From Nocardioides marinus (GTDB lineage: Bacteria; Pseudomonadota; Alphaproteobacteria; Rhodobacterales; Rhodobacteraceae), in the NCBI GenBank assembly GCA_019801415.1, contig JAHVJD010000013.1, positions 1-32,139 of the forward strand: a DNA stretch of 32,139 bases, given 5' to 3'. Of the stretch, positions 19,088 through 27,703 are shown piece by piece. The translations under genes and the position numbers were made by a program. The notes beneath the pieces are model-generated. The model was not told the origin of the DNA, searched no databases, and saw nothing but the letters and a program-made list of their open reading frames with translations. Numbering within the stretch: position 1 is the stretch's first letter; each line of letters starts with the position of its first letter.

Positions 19088-21880
19088 ATGAGCCTCTATA
19101 CAGATTATTTGAACGAGATCGAAACGCGCAAGGAACAGGGGCTGAGCCCCAAGCCCATCGACGATGGCGCACTGCTGGAGGAACTGGTTGCCCAGATCAA
19201 AGACCAGAACAGCGAGCACCGCGACGACTGCCTGAAGTTCTTCATCTACAACACCCTGCCCGGCACCACCGGCGCGGCCGGTGTCAAGGCCGCCTTCCTC
19301 AAGGACATCATCCTGGGCAAGGAAGAGGTCGCCGAGATTTCCGTCGAGTTCGCTTTTGAACTGCTGTCGCACATGAAGGGCGGCCCCTCGGTTCGGGTGC
19401 TGCTGGACCTGGCCCTGGGTGAGGATCAGGAGATTGCCAAGCAGGCCGCCGATGTTCTGAAGACCCAGGTCTTCCTCTACGAGGCTGACACCGACCGCCT
19501 GGAAGAAGCCTTCAAGGCAGGCAACCCGATCGCCCGCGAGATCCTGGAAAGCTACGCCGAGGCGGAGTTCTTCACCAAGCTGCCCGACATCGAGGAAGAG
19601 ATCAAAGTGGTCACCTATATCGCCGGCGAAGGCGATATTTCCACCGACCTCCTGTCGCCCGGCAACCAGGCGCATTCGCGCTCGGACCGCGAACTGCACG
19701 GCAAGTGCATGATTTCCGAGAAGGCGCAGCAGGAAATCGAGGCGCTGAAGCTGCAGCACCCCGACAAGCGCGTGATGCTGGTCGCCGAGAAAGGCACCAT
19801 GGGCGTTGGCTCGTCGCGGATGTCCGGCGTCAACAACGTGGCGCTGTGGACCGGCAAGCAGGCCAGCCCCTACGTGCCCTTCGTGAACTACGCGCCGATC
19901 GTCGCGGGCACCAACGGTATTTCCCCCATCTTCCTGACCACCGTCGGCGTGACCGGCGGCATCGGTCTGGACCTGAAGAACTGGGTCAAGAAGACCGGCG
20001 AGGATGGCGCGCCGATCCTGAACAACGACGGCAACCCCATCCTCGAGCAGAAATACTCGGTCGAAACCGGCACCGTCCTGACCATCAACACCAAGACCAA
20101 GAAGCTGTACAACGAAGACGGCACCAAGGAACTGGTCGACGTGGCAGGCGCCTTCACGCCGCAGAAGATGGAGTTCATGAAAGCGGGTGGCTCCTACGCC
20201 ATCGTCTTTGGCAAAAAGCTGCAGACATTCGCCTGCGAAACCCTCGGCATCGAGCTGAAGTCGGCCTTCGCGCCGTCCAAGGAAGTCAGCCACGAGGGTC
20301 AGGGCCTGACCGCCGTCGAGAAGATCTTCAACCAGAACGCCCGCGGCACCACGCCGGGCAAGGTTCTGCACGCAGGCTCCGACGTGCGCGTCAAGGTCAA
20401 CATCGTTGGCTCGCAGGACACCACCGGCCTGATGACCGCCCAGGAACTGGAAGCGATGGCCGCCACCGTGCTGTCGCCGACCGTCGACGGCGCCTATCAG
20501 TCCGGCTGCCACACCGCCTCGGTCTGGGACCAGAAGGCGCAGGCAAACACGCCGCGGCTGATGAAATTCATGAATGATTTCGGCCTGGTCACCGCCCGTG
20601 ACCCCAAGGGTAAGTATCACGCGATGACCGACGTGATCCACAAGGTGCTGAACGACATCACCGTGGACGACTGGGCCATCATCATCGGTGGCGACAGCCA
20701 CACCCGCATGTCCAAGGGCGTGGCCTTCGGCGCCGACTCCGGCACCGTGGCGCTGGCGCTGGCGACCGGCGAGGCGTCGATGCCGATCCCGGAATCGGTC
20801 AAGGTGACCTTCAAGGGCAAGATGGCCGACCACATGGACTTCCGCGACGTGGTGCATGCCACCCAGCTGCAGATGCTGGAACAGCACGGCGACAACGTCT
20901 TCCAGGGCCGCATCATCGAGGTGCACATCGGCACCCTGCTGGCCGACCAGGCCTTCACCTTCACCGACTGGACCGCGGAGATGAAGGCCAAGGCCTCGAT
21001 CTGCATTTCCAACGATGAAACCCTGATCGAAAGCCTGGAGCTGGCCAAGCACCGCATCCAGATCATGATCGACAAGGGCATGGAGCATGAAAACGGCATG
21101 CTGCACCGCCTGATCGGCCTGGCCGACAAGCGCATCGCCGAGATCCGCTCGGGTGAGAAGCCCGCGCTGGCGCCCGACGACAACGCCAAGTATTTCGCCG
21201 AAGTGGTGGTCGACCTCGACAAGATCAACGAGCCGATGATCGCCGACCCGGACGTCAACAACGCCGATGTCTCCAAGCGCTACACCCACGACACCATCCG
21301 CCCGATTTCCTACTACAAGGCGGAAAAGAAGGTCGACCTGGGCTTCGTCGGCTCCTGCATGGTCCACAAAGGCGACATCAAGATCGTCGCCCAGATGCTG
21401 AAGAACCTCGAAAAGGCCAACGGCAAGGTCGAGTTCAAGGCACCGCTGGTCGTGGCCGCGCCGACCTACAACATCATCGACGAGATGAAGGAAGAGGGCG
21501 ACTGGGAAATCCTGCAGCGCTACTCCGGCTTTGAATTCGATGACTTCATGCCCAAGAGCAAGGCGCGTACCGAGTACGAGAACATCCTCTATCTCGAACG
21601 TCCGGGCTGTAACCTGTGCATGGGCAACCAGGAAAAGGCCGCCAAGGGCGACACCGTTCTGGCGACCTCGACCCGCCTGTTCCAGGGCCGGGTGGTGGAA
21701 GACAGCCCCGAGAAGAAGGGCGAGAGCCTGCTGGCCTCGACCCCGGTGGTGGTGCTGTCGGCGGTGCTCGGCCGCACGCCGACGCTGGAGGAGTACAAGG
21801 AGGCGGTCGAAGGGATCGACCTGACCAAATTCGCTCCGCCGCTGGAAATTCCGGGCACCACCCGCTCGGTCCACTTCTGA
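19088..21880 (+). CDS. acnB: Aconitate hydratase B
   Basis: AcnB interconverts citrate and isocitrate in the TCA cycle. The 930-residue product has the AcnB-specific N-terminal HEAT-like domain (DYLNEIETRKEQGL, HRDDCLKFFIYNTLPGTT), the swivel domain (YIAGEGDISTDLLSPGNQAHSRSDRELHG, split in the structure) and the catalytic domains. The [4Fe-4S] cysteines are in GSCMVHKGD and PGCNLCMGN. GGDSHTRMSKG provides catalytic residues and GTMGVGSSRMSGVNN is also conserved. GGGAT lies before the ATG. Length and order are normal. A strong terminator follows. Confidence 0.97.
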   Translation: MSLYTDYLNEIETRKEQGLSPKPIDDGALLEELVAQIKDQNSEHRDDCLKFFIYNTLPGTTGAAGVKAAFLKDIILGKEEVAEISVEFAFELLSHMKGGPSVRVLLDLALGEDQEIAKQAADVLKTQVFLYEADTDRLEEAFKAGNPIAREILESYAEAEFFTKLPDIEEEIKVVTYIAGEGDISTDLLSPGNQAHSRSDRELHGKCMISEKAQQEIEALKLQHPDKRVMLVAEKGTMGVGSSRMSGVNNVALWTGKQASPYVPFVNYAPIVAGTNGISPIFLTTVGVTGGIGLDLKNWVKKTGEDGAPILNNDGNPILEQKYSVETGTVLTINTKTKKLYNEDGTKELVDVAGAFTPQKMEFMKAGGSYAIVFGKKLQTFACETLGIELKSAFAPSKEVSHEGQGLTAVEKIFNQNARGTTPGKVLHAGSDVRVKVNIVGSQDTTGLMTAQELEAMAATVLSPTVDGAYQSGCHTASVWDQKAQANTPRLMKFMNDFGLVTARDPKGKYHAMTDVIHKVLNDITVDDWAIIIGGDSHTRMSKGVAFGADSGTVALALATGEASMPIPESVKVTFKGKMADHMDFRDVVHATQLQMLEQHGDNVFQGRIIEVHIGTLLADQAFTFTDWTAEMKAKASICISNDETLIESLELAKHRIQIMIDKGMEHENGMLHRLIGLADKRIAEIRSGEKPALAPDDNAKYFAEVVVDLDKINEPMIADPDVNNADVSKRYTHDTIRPISYYKAEKKVDLGFVGSCMVHKGDIKIVAQMLKNLEKANGKVEFKAPLVVAAPTYNIIDEMKEEGDWEILQRYSGFEFDDFMPKSKARTEYENILYLERPGCNLCMGNQEKAAKGDTVLATSTRLFQGRVVEDSPEKKGESLLASTPVVVLSAVLGRTPTLEEYKEAVEGIDLTKFAPPLEIPGTTRSVHF

Positions 21881-21928
21881 TCCCGCGCGGCGGCGCCCCT
21901 GATGCGCCGCCCGCCAAGCGAACAAACG

Positions 21929-21967
21929 AAAACCGGGCAGGTGACACCACCTGCCCGGTTTTTTTTT
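21929..21967. terminator. Bidirectional rho-independent terminator between acnB and uvrB
   Basis: A 15-bp perfect stem (21929-21943 with 21948-21962, core CCGGGCAGG/CCTGCCCGG) has a 4-nt loop and runs into a T-tract on the plus strand. On the minus strand the arm ends in TTTT, so it can also end uvrB. Confidence 0.92.
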
Positions 21968-21985
21968 CTGCCCGTTTTTTTTTTT
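21968..21985 (+). other. Second CTGCCCG plus 11-T tract after the acnB terminator
   Basis: CTGCCCG followed by eleven T (21975-21985) repeats the right arm and T-tract of the terminator just upstream, as if its 3' half had been duplicated. Confidence 0.5.
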
Positions 21986-22055
21986 CGTGCCTCGCGCCGC
22001 CGGTCGGAACCAGGTCTGAACCGGGAAGGACGCCGCGGACGGCGCCCCGGATCGC

Positions 22056-24254
22056 CTAGGAATACTTCTTCTGCGATTTGCCGCGGTAGGCGCGGGTGCC
22101 CGCCTTGCCCGCCGTGGAACGGCCGCGCGACTTGACCGCCGCGTCCGACGCGGCCTCGATCGCGGATTGCCGCGCCAAGGGGTCGTCGGAGATGGCCAGG
22201 TCCACCGCCTCCAGCCGCTTGATCTCGTCCCGCAGGCGGGCGGCTTCCTCGAATTCCAGGTTCTCGGCCGCCTTGCGCATCTCCTCGCGCAGCCCCGCCA
22301 GATGCGCCTCCAGGTTGGCACCATGCATCGGCTTGTCGACGGTCGCGGTGACGCGGTTCATGTCGACGTCGCCTTCGTACAGGCCCGCCAAGACGTCCTC
22401 GACGTTCTTCTTCACCGTTTCCGGCGTGATGCCGTGCTCGAGGTTGTAGGCGATCTGCTTTTCGCGGCGCCGGTTGGTCTCGTTGATCGCACGCTCCATC
22501 GACCCCGTGATGCGATCGGCATACATGATGACCCGCCCCTCGGCGTTCCGCGCCGCGCGGCCGATGGTCTGGATCAGCGAGGTTTCCGAGCGCAGGAAGC
22601 CTTCCTTGTCGGCATCCAGAATGGCGACAAGCCCACATTCGGGAATGTCGAGCCCCTCGCGCAGCAGGTTGATGCCGATCAGCACGTCAAAGGCCCCAAG
22701 ACGCAGGTCGCGCAGGATCTCGATCCGCTCCAGCGTGTCGATGTCGGAGTGCATGTAGCGCACCTTGATGCCCTGCTCGTGCAGGTATTCCGTCAGATCC
22801 TCGGCCATGCGCTTGGTTAGCGTGGTGACCAGCGTGCGGAAACCGTTGGCGGAGACCTTGCGGATCTCGTCCAGCAGATCATCCACCTGCATCTCGACCG
22901 GGCGGATCTCCACCTCCGGATCCAGAAGCCCGGTGGGCCGGATCACCTGTTCGGTGAACACGCCGCCTGCCTGCTCCAGCTCCCAGTCCGCCGGGGTGGC
23001 AGAGACAAAGACCGACTGCGGCCGCATCGCGTCCCATTCCTCGAACTTCAGCGGTCGGTTGTCCATGCAGCTGGGCAGGCGGAAGCCGTGCTCCGCCAGG
23101 GTGAACTTGCGCCGGTGGTCGCCCTTGTACATGCCGCCGATCTGCGGCACGGAGACATGGGATTCATCCGCAAAAACAATGGCATTGTCGGGAATGAACT
23201 CGAACAGGGTCGGCGGCGGCTCCCCCGGGGCCCGCCCCGTCAGGTAGCGCGAGTAGTTCTCGATCCCGTTGCAATGGCCGGTCGCTTCCAGCATCTCGAT
23301 GTCGAAATTGCAGCGCTGCTCCAGCCGCTGCGCCTCAAGCAGCTTGCCTTCCGCGGTCAGCTGCTCGAGCCGCTGTTTCAGCTCCTCCTTGATCGAGATG
23401 ATCGCCTGCCGCAGGGTCGGCTTGGGCGTCACGTAGTGCGAATTCGCATAGACGCGGATCTGGTCGAAGCTGCCGGTCTTCTCCCCCGTGAGCGGGTCGA
23501 ACTCGGTGATCGCCTCCAGCTCCTCGCCGAAGAACGACAGTTTCCACGCCCGGTCCTCGAGGTGGGCCGGGAAGATCTCCAGCGTATCGCCACGCACCCG
23601 GAAGGAGCCGCGCTGGAACGCCTGGTCGTTGCGCTTGTATTGCTGGGCAACCAGATCCGCCATGATCTGGCGCTGGTCGTACATCTCGCCCGCCTTCAGG
23701 TCCTGCGTCATCGCCGAGTAGGTCTCGACCGAGCCGATGCCATAGATGCAGGACACCGAGGCGATGATGATCACGTCGTCACGTTCCAAGAGCGCCCGGG
23801 TGGCCGAGTGGCGCATCCGGTCGATCTGTTCGTTGATCTGGCTTTCCTTCTCGATGAAGGTATCCGAGCGCGGCACATAGGCTTCGGGCTGGTAGTAGTC
23901 GTAGAAGGAGACGAAGTATTCCACCGCGTTGTCCGGGAAGAAGCCCTTGAACTCGCCGTACAATTGCGCCGCCAGCGTCTTGTTGGGGGCAAGGATGATC
24001 GCCGGGCGCTGGGTTTCCTCGATCACCTTGGCCATGGTGAAGGTCTTGCCGGTGCCGGTGGCCCCCAAGAGCACCTGGTTGCGCTCGCCCTCAAGCACGC
24101 CCTGTGACAGTTCGCGGATCGCGGTGGGCTGGTCGCCCGCCGGTTCAAAAGAGGTATGCATCACGAAGCGCTTGCCGCCCTCCAGCTTGGGCCGCTGCTG
24201 CGGCGCACGCTGGGTCATCATCGGCATCGACTTGTCGGAATGGGCATAGGGCAT
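22056..24254 (-). CDS. uvrB: UvrABC system protein B (excision nuclease subunit)
   Basis: UvrB is the damage-verifying helicase-like subunit of nucleotide excision repair. The 732-residue product has Walker A G64-A-T-G-T-G-K70-T, the beta-hairpin region [12 protein letters not shown] that probes the DNA strand, helicase motif TIGRAARN near the C-terminal half and a C-terminal UVR domain ([24 protein letters not shown]) that binds UvrA/UvrC. After this a ~50-residue basic tail follows ([22 protein letters not shown]). The ATG at 24252-24254 has GGAGA upstream; the longer upstream frame is not conserved-looking. It is convergent with acnB and divergent from the NDUFS4-like gene. Confidence 0.96.
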   Translation of the reverse strand: MPYAHSDKSMPMMTQRAPQQRPKLEGGKRFVMHTSFEPAGDQPTAIRELSQGVLEGERNQVLLGATGTGKTFTMAKVIEETQRPAIILAPNKTLAAQLYGEFKGFFPDNAVEYFVSFYDYYQPEAYVPRSDTFIEKESQINEQIDRMRHSATRALLERDDVIIIASVSCIYGIGSVETYSAMTQDLKAGEMYDQRQIMADLVAQQYKRNDQAFQRGSFRVRGDTLEIFPAHLEDRAWKLSFFGEELEAITEFDPLTGEKTGSFDQIRVYANSHYVTPKPTLRQAIISIKEELKQRLEQLTAEGKLLEAQRLEQRCNFDIEMLEATGHCNGIENYSRYLTGRAPGEPPPTLFEFIPDNAIVFADESHVSVPQIGGMYKGDHRRKFTLAEHGFRLPSCMDNRPLKFEEWDAMRPQSVFVSATPADWELEQAGGVFTEQVIRPTGLLDPEVEIRPVEMQVDDLLDEIRKVSANGFRTLVTTLTKRMAEDLTEYLHEQGIKVRYMHSDIDTLERIEILRDLRLGAFDVLIGINLLREGLDIPECGLVAILDADKEGFLRSETSLIQTIGRAARNAEGRVIMYADRITGSMERAINETNRRREKQIAYNLEHGITPETVKKNVEDVLAGLYEGDVDMNRVTATVDKPMHGANLEAHLAGLREEMRKAAENLEFEEAARLRDEIKRLEAVDLAISDDPLARQSAIEAASDAAVKSRGRSTAGKAGTRAYRGKSQKKYS

Positions 24255-24459
24255 CAGGTGTCTCCGTGGGGCTGGCGCAGATTTTGGTCTGTTTTTGTTC
24301 CGGTTCAAGGGCCAAGTGAAGAAAACCCCGGCAAACAGCTGTGGCGCCGGTGCAAATCCCGCCAAACCGCGGCATTTGCCACCTTGCCGCAGGGCGGCTT
24401 CCAGCGCATAAATGCGCGGACATCAGGACTCACCGTTGCAGATCATCAGGAGACAGCCC

Positions 24460-24771
24460 ATGCAAGCGCGGATCTACCGGCCAGCACGCAATGCCATGAC
24501 CTCGGGCATGGCCAAGACGCGGAAATGGGTTCTGGAATTTGCCCCGACCTCGGCCCGCGAAGTCGACCCGCTGATGGGCTGGACCTCCTCCTCCGACACG
24601 CAAAGCCAGGTGCGGCTGCGCTTTGACACCAAGGAGGCGGCGCTGGAATATGCCGCCGATCACGGTATCGACGCCCAGGTGATCGAGCCGAAGACACGCA
24701 AGCCCAACATCCGCCCCGGCGGCTATGGCGACAACTTCGCCACCTCGCGCCGCGGTCCCTGGACGCACTGA
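24460..24771 (+). CDS. ETC complex I accessory subunit (NDUFS4-like)
   Basis: The 103-residue protein begins [22 protein letters not shown], in two conserved blocks, then [37 protein letters not shown] and the Pro/Arg-rich end [11 protein letters not shown]. This pattern is the alphaproteobacterial and mitochondrial 18-kDa NADH dehydrogenase Fe-S protein 4 family, a peripheral complex I subunit encoded outside the nuo operon. AGGAGA lies 8 nt before the ATG at 24460, which decides the start over an earlier in-frame ATG. It is divergent from uvrB with a 205-bp gap. Confidence 0.88.
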   Translation: MQARIYRPARNAMTSGMAKTRKWVLEFAPTSAREVDPLMGWTSSSDTQSQVRLRFDTKEAALEYAADHGIDAQVIEPKTRKPNIRPGGYGDNFATSRRGPWTH

Positions 24772-24774
24772 GGG

Positions 24775-24915
24775 TGTAAATCGGGGCAAAGTTGTCTCGG
24801 AATCGGGGCAAGGATATCGCGACGTCGAGTTCCAATCAACGTGTAGGGAGCTCACTGGGTGCCCTGTCTACTTTTGGTAAGGCTGCGGCGGCAGTTGCAA
24901 ATCGGGATGAAGTTG
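24775..24915 (+). repeat. AATCGGGGCAA-type iterated repeats (possible IS21-like end)
   Basis: AATCGGGGCAAAG (24779), AATCGGGGCAAGG (24801) and the diverged AATCGGGATGAAG (24900) recur, starting with TGTAAATCGGGG 4 bp after the NDUFS4-like stop. Iterated short repeats near a terminal TG are typical of IS21-family ends. No istA/istB frame is present, so at most this is a solo end. Confidence 0.3.
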
Positions 24916-25364
24916 CGGCCGAATGAGCTAAAAGACCCGGCAGACGCAAATTTCTAAGGATACAAACCGAGCCAGAGGGTGCCCTTTGGGGTTCAAAACC
25001 TGAGCAATTCCCAGGCGCGAACATTAATCAGGGTTCAGGGTTTACACCAGATTTTCGGCAAAGCATCTCGTATAGCGGCTCAGTAACACTCATGCCTCGC
25101 CAGCATCGGCGCCCTCTCTTGTGACGGACTGCTCCTAAGCGGCGGCAATAGCGCGACCGGTCTTGCTGTGAGTTCCATTGTTCAGCAACTCTAGGAGGTG
25201 ACGTCAAACTCCTGGGGCTGATTTTACACGTTTCTGCCATCCGTGCTTTGCGAAGCTTCCGCCCGTAGCAGGCGCAACAAATCCCGGCAGCCCCACATAG
25301 CTGTCGTCCAGAGAGACGTGGCAACCTTGGCTGATGCTGGGGTCGGCACCAAGGGGACCGCGAA

Positions 25365-25475
25365 GCGCAGGGAGCGACCTTTTGAAAGCCGGAGCGTTCA
25401 CCAAAGGCCCAAGGGACGCGATCAGCCCATAGCTGCCCTTCGTGCCAGGCGCAGCGGATGACGGGTCGCAGCCCA
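25365..25475 (-). repeat. Copy A of a ~110-bp dispersed repeat
   Basis: Read on the minus strand from 25475 to 25415 this matches 28904-28964 (plus strand) at 47 of 61 aligned positions without gaps. Similarity resumes over CCGGCTTT...AAAGGTC...CTGCGC down to 25365 after a ~20-bp poorly matching stretch. The copies are inverted relative to each other. Confidence 0.75.
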
Positions 25476-25876
25476 ATTTGGACGTTCGAGCCGGACGCAG
25501 AGGTGGCTTCGCTGCAGGCTCAAAACCATCCCAACAGCGGACCTTCGAGTCGCTCGGATGGCCAAGGCCATGCCGCGTCTGGCAAGGCTGCAAGCGAAAC
25601 GCAGCCAGCAGAATTTGAAAAGCAGGCCAGTTATTACAAACAGACAAGATTTTATGCTGCATAACTTCGTGGTTTCCGCCGTTCGCTGCGACCGCAAGGG
25701 ATTGGAGCCTATGAGCTCGAACACCTTGGAAGAGCCTGCTTGTTAGCAGACAGTTTCTCTGGGAGTGCGGTCCCAGGGCGCCGAATATCACTGTTGTATT
25801 TCCAGTCGCGCGCCAGCGCTGTAGGAAAAATGGTTGCTGTCCCTAAGAATTACGTAAAAAAAACTCAAACGTACTC

Positions 25877-26146
25877 TTAGTTAGTGGAAGTAGTAGTGTT
25901 TGCACCATTGGCTTTGGTGATCAGAGCTATGACGCCTGCGGCCGCGATTGCTCCTGGCCTTACCGGCCCAGCTGATAGGCCGCCAAGATCGGAGAGCGAA
26001 CCGTTGCCTGGGGAGGAATTAGATGGACAACCTGGGCCGGGACAGTCATCAATCGGATGATACAATTGCGACACGGTACTGTGGTGATCCTGTTGGGAAC
26101 ATGAAGCCAAATATAATGCTGCTAACGCGAGGATGACCTTCTTCAT
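25877..26146 (-). CDS. Small predicted lipoprotein of unknown function
   Basis: The 89-residue product starts MKKVILALAALYLASC: a short basic n-region, a hydrophobic core and a lipobox L-A-S-C with C16 as the probable lipidated residue. The mature part is short, with a Pro/Gly/Ser-rich spacer (CPGPGCPSNSSPGNG), a hydrophobic run (AAAGVIALI) and a Thr-rich end. The ATG overlaps the stop of the upstream membrane protein as ATGA, so the two are translationally coupled. The gene lies in AT-rich accessory DNA, and the arrangement of a lipoprotein behind a membrane protein recalls lysis or entry-exclusion gene pairs, but I recognise no family. Confidence 0.65.
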   Translation of the reverse strand: MKKVILALAALYLASCSQQDHHSTVSQLYHPIDDCPGPGCPSNSSPGNGSLSDLGGLSAGPVRPGAIAAAGVIALITKANGANTTTSTN

Positions 26147-26667
26147 CTCAGCTCCTTTTTCATCCGGGACACTAACTCATCGGCCCAGAGGTCCCATTCG
26201 CCGTCGGAAGTATTTAAGTGATAGTGGTTTTTTTCTGAACGACGGTCCCATTTTCGAAACTCATTCATCTTTTTGGTGGTTTCATTTGAGAAGTATAAAT
26301 CAGCTATCTTCAATTTTGCCTCTAGACCATCGCGTGCTTCATCTCGTGTTTGGATGTATCTTTCTTTTCTTTCTGCCTGTGCATCTGGAGACGACAACTT
26401 TGCCAAGTGAACTTTTCGCTGAAAATCAGATATCTGTTTCAGCCTCCGGCTTGAAGCGCGCAAAGTTTGAAAATAAGCGGCCACATCTTCAGCAATTTCG
26501 AACTTTCGCTTATTGAACTCTTGCCTGACTTGATGCTTATGAGATATCCGGTTGATCAAAAATGCACCGACACCTACAGATAAAAGCACCGGCGACCAAT
26601 CGCTTAGAATTATTGAAGCTAAAGTGTTTTCTTTCACCTCAATGTTTAGCAGCAGGTATTGCATCAT
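26143..26667 (-). CDS. Single-span membrane protein with coiled-coil cytoplasmic region
   Basis: I do not recognise the family. From the ATG-ATG pair at 26662-26667 the product is 174 residues, with one membrane helix (~17-39, WSPVLLSVGVGAFLIN) followed by a long charged, mostly helical region rich in Lys, Arg and Glu (~40-174; RKFEIAEDVAAYF, KERYIQTRDEARDGLEAKL). An upstream in-frame start at 26709 would add 14 residues and cannot be excluded; neither start has a strong RBS. Its stop overlaps the start of the lipoprotein gene. Base composition is clearly more AT-rich than the housekeeping genes, which suggests acquisition by transfer. Confidence 0.6.
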   Translation of the reverse strand: MMQYLLLNIEVKENTLASIILSDWSPVLLSVGVGAFLINRISHKHQVRQEFNKRKFEIAEDVAAYFQTLRASSRRLKQISDFQRKVHLAKLSSPDAQAERKERYIQTRDEARDGLEAKLKIADLYFSNETTKKMNEFRKWDRRSEKNHYHLNTSDGEWDLWADELVSRMKKELR

Positions 26668-26808
26668 GATTTTTCTTTTCACTCCGCACTGTTTGCCATT
26701 CGGCGACACTTTTGGCCGACGTTAGCAAACGGAAAAGTAATTCGTATCGATCAATGTTTCACAAGGTTTCGGTCCCTGATGTACGATGACGGGGGTGGGC
26801 ATGTAAAC

Positions 26809-27667
26809 GGCTCTGTTGCACAAATCCCGTGTGGGATTCATCTCGTGAATCCAGAGTGGTGGCTGGGATGCATGAGCAGACCTACCCCGCCTGACCTACA
26901 GGACCAGAAACTGACCAGCCTACAATCAAGCACTCGAGCGCCACAGCTCGCTGACGATCTGGTTTGACCCGGAGCTGAGCTGGGATGACGCGCCGACAGG
27001 CAGGCGTGGCCGCCGGCAGACCTACAGCGATGCCGCCACCCAGACATGCCTTTCAATGAAGGCGCTGTTCGGCATGGCGCTTCGGCAGAAGACAGGCTTC
27101 GTCGAAAGCCTGCTGCGGCTGGCCGGCCTGGACTGGGCGGTGCCCGACTTCAGCCCCCTGTCCCATTGCCAGAAGACCCTCGCCGTTAACATCCTCTACC
27201 ATGGCGCGAAGGACCCGCTGCACCTGTTAATCGATAGCACTGGGATCAAGGTGGAGGGCGAAGGCGAGTGGCTCGCTCGCAAGCATTGTTGGTCCCAAGC
27301 GGCGCGTCTGTCGCAAGATCGACTTGGAGCTTGATGAGGAAACGCTGGAGGTTCTGGCCGTAGAGATCACAGGGAGCCATATCGACGCTGCACCTGTGTT
27401 ACCTGACCTGCCCAACCAGATTCCGGGGTACGAGCAGACCAGCAACGTTGCTGCCGACGCGGCCGCACGAAACGAAGATGTGCTGTGTGAAACTGCTGGG
27501 GTAGCGCCTCATGGCACGGGACTTCGACCGACGGGTCGCGGAGCTTCAGGTCCGTATCGCCGTTCTGAACGGCTACACCGCGCTAGCCATCCCTGCCACA
27601 GAGCCCGTGGGATAAGCCTGTCCGGGGAAAGCCCCCCCGGACATCAGCCAATTTGTGCAACAGAACC
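26809..27667 (+). mobile_element. Decayed IS5-family (IS903-type) element
   Basis: Terminal inverted repeats are GGCTCTGTTGCACAAAT (26809-26825) and, read inward from the right end, GGTTCTGTTGCACAAAT (27667-27651), identical but for one base. The element is 859 bp, shorter than the ~1.05 kb usual for this group, and its transposase is broken. I see no convincing target-site duplication. Confidence 0.88.
26872..27615 (+). pseudogene. IS5-family transposase pseudogene
   Basis: The start MSRPTPP and the end ARDFDRRVAELQVRIAVLN...EPVG match IS5/IS903-type DDE transposases, as do TIWFDPELSW, MKALFGMALRQKTGFVESLL, LHLLIDSTGIKVEGEGEW and AVEITGSHIDAAPVLPDL. Damage seen directly: a one-base insertion near 26892, a stop (TGA 26912-26914) where the family has Trp, a one-base insertion near 27286-27289, a large internal deletion around 27455-27475 that removes the region between the second and third catalytic acidic residues, and a TAG in the C-terminal part in place of Gln. 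No functional transposase can be made. Confidence 0.9.
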
Positions 27668-27703
27668 CACTTGACGCAAGGAAGGTGCTTGAAACCTTCC
27701 TAT

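Larger units (their letters stand above)
24772..25876. other. Gene-poor stretch, decayed mobile sequences
   Basis: I can support no gene in these 1.1 kb. Several overlapping open frames exist on both strands (the longest ~195 codons on the minus strand), but none has a convincing RBS or recognisable family and their composition is not protein-like. The left part carries IS-end-like repeats, and 25365-25475 is one copy of a repeat found again at 28904-29012. Confidence 0.6.

Noticed and set aside
24280-24306. Possible LexA (SOS) box upstream of uvrB, from repeated GTTC
   Set aside because: The alphaproteobacterial box needs GTTC-N7-GTTC; here the GTTC copies are separated by 2 bp, so spacing is wrong.
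25204-25791. 195-codon open frame on the minus strand
   Set aside because: It has no RBS and no family resemblance, and its middle is a copy of a repeat whose other copy is not in a conserved frame.
26800-27680. Target-site duplication around the IS5-type element
   Set aside because: The flanks (TGTAAAC on the left, CACTTGAC on the right) show no matching direct repeat.
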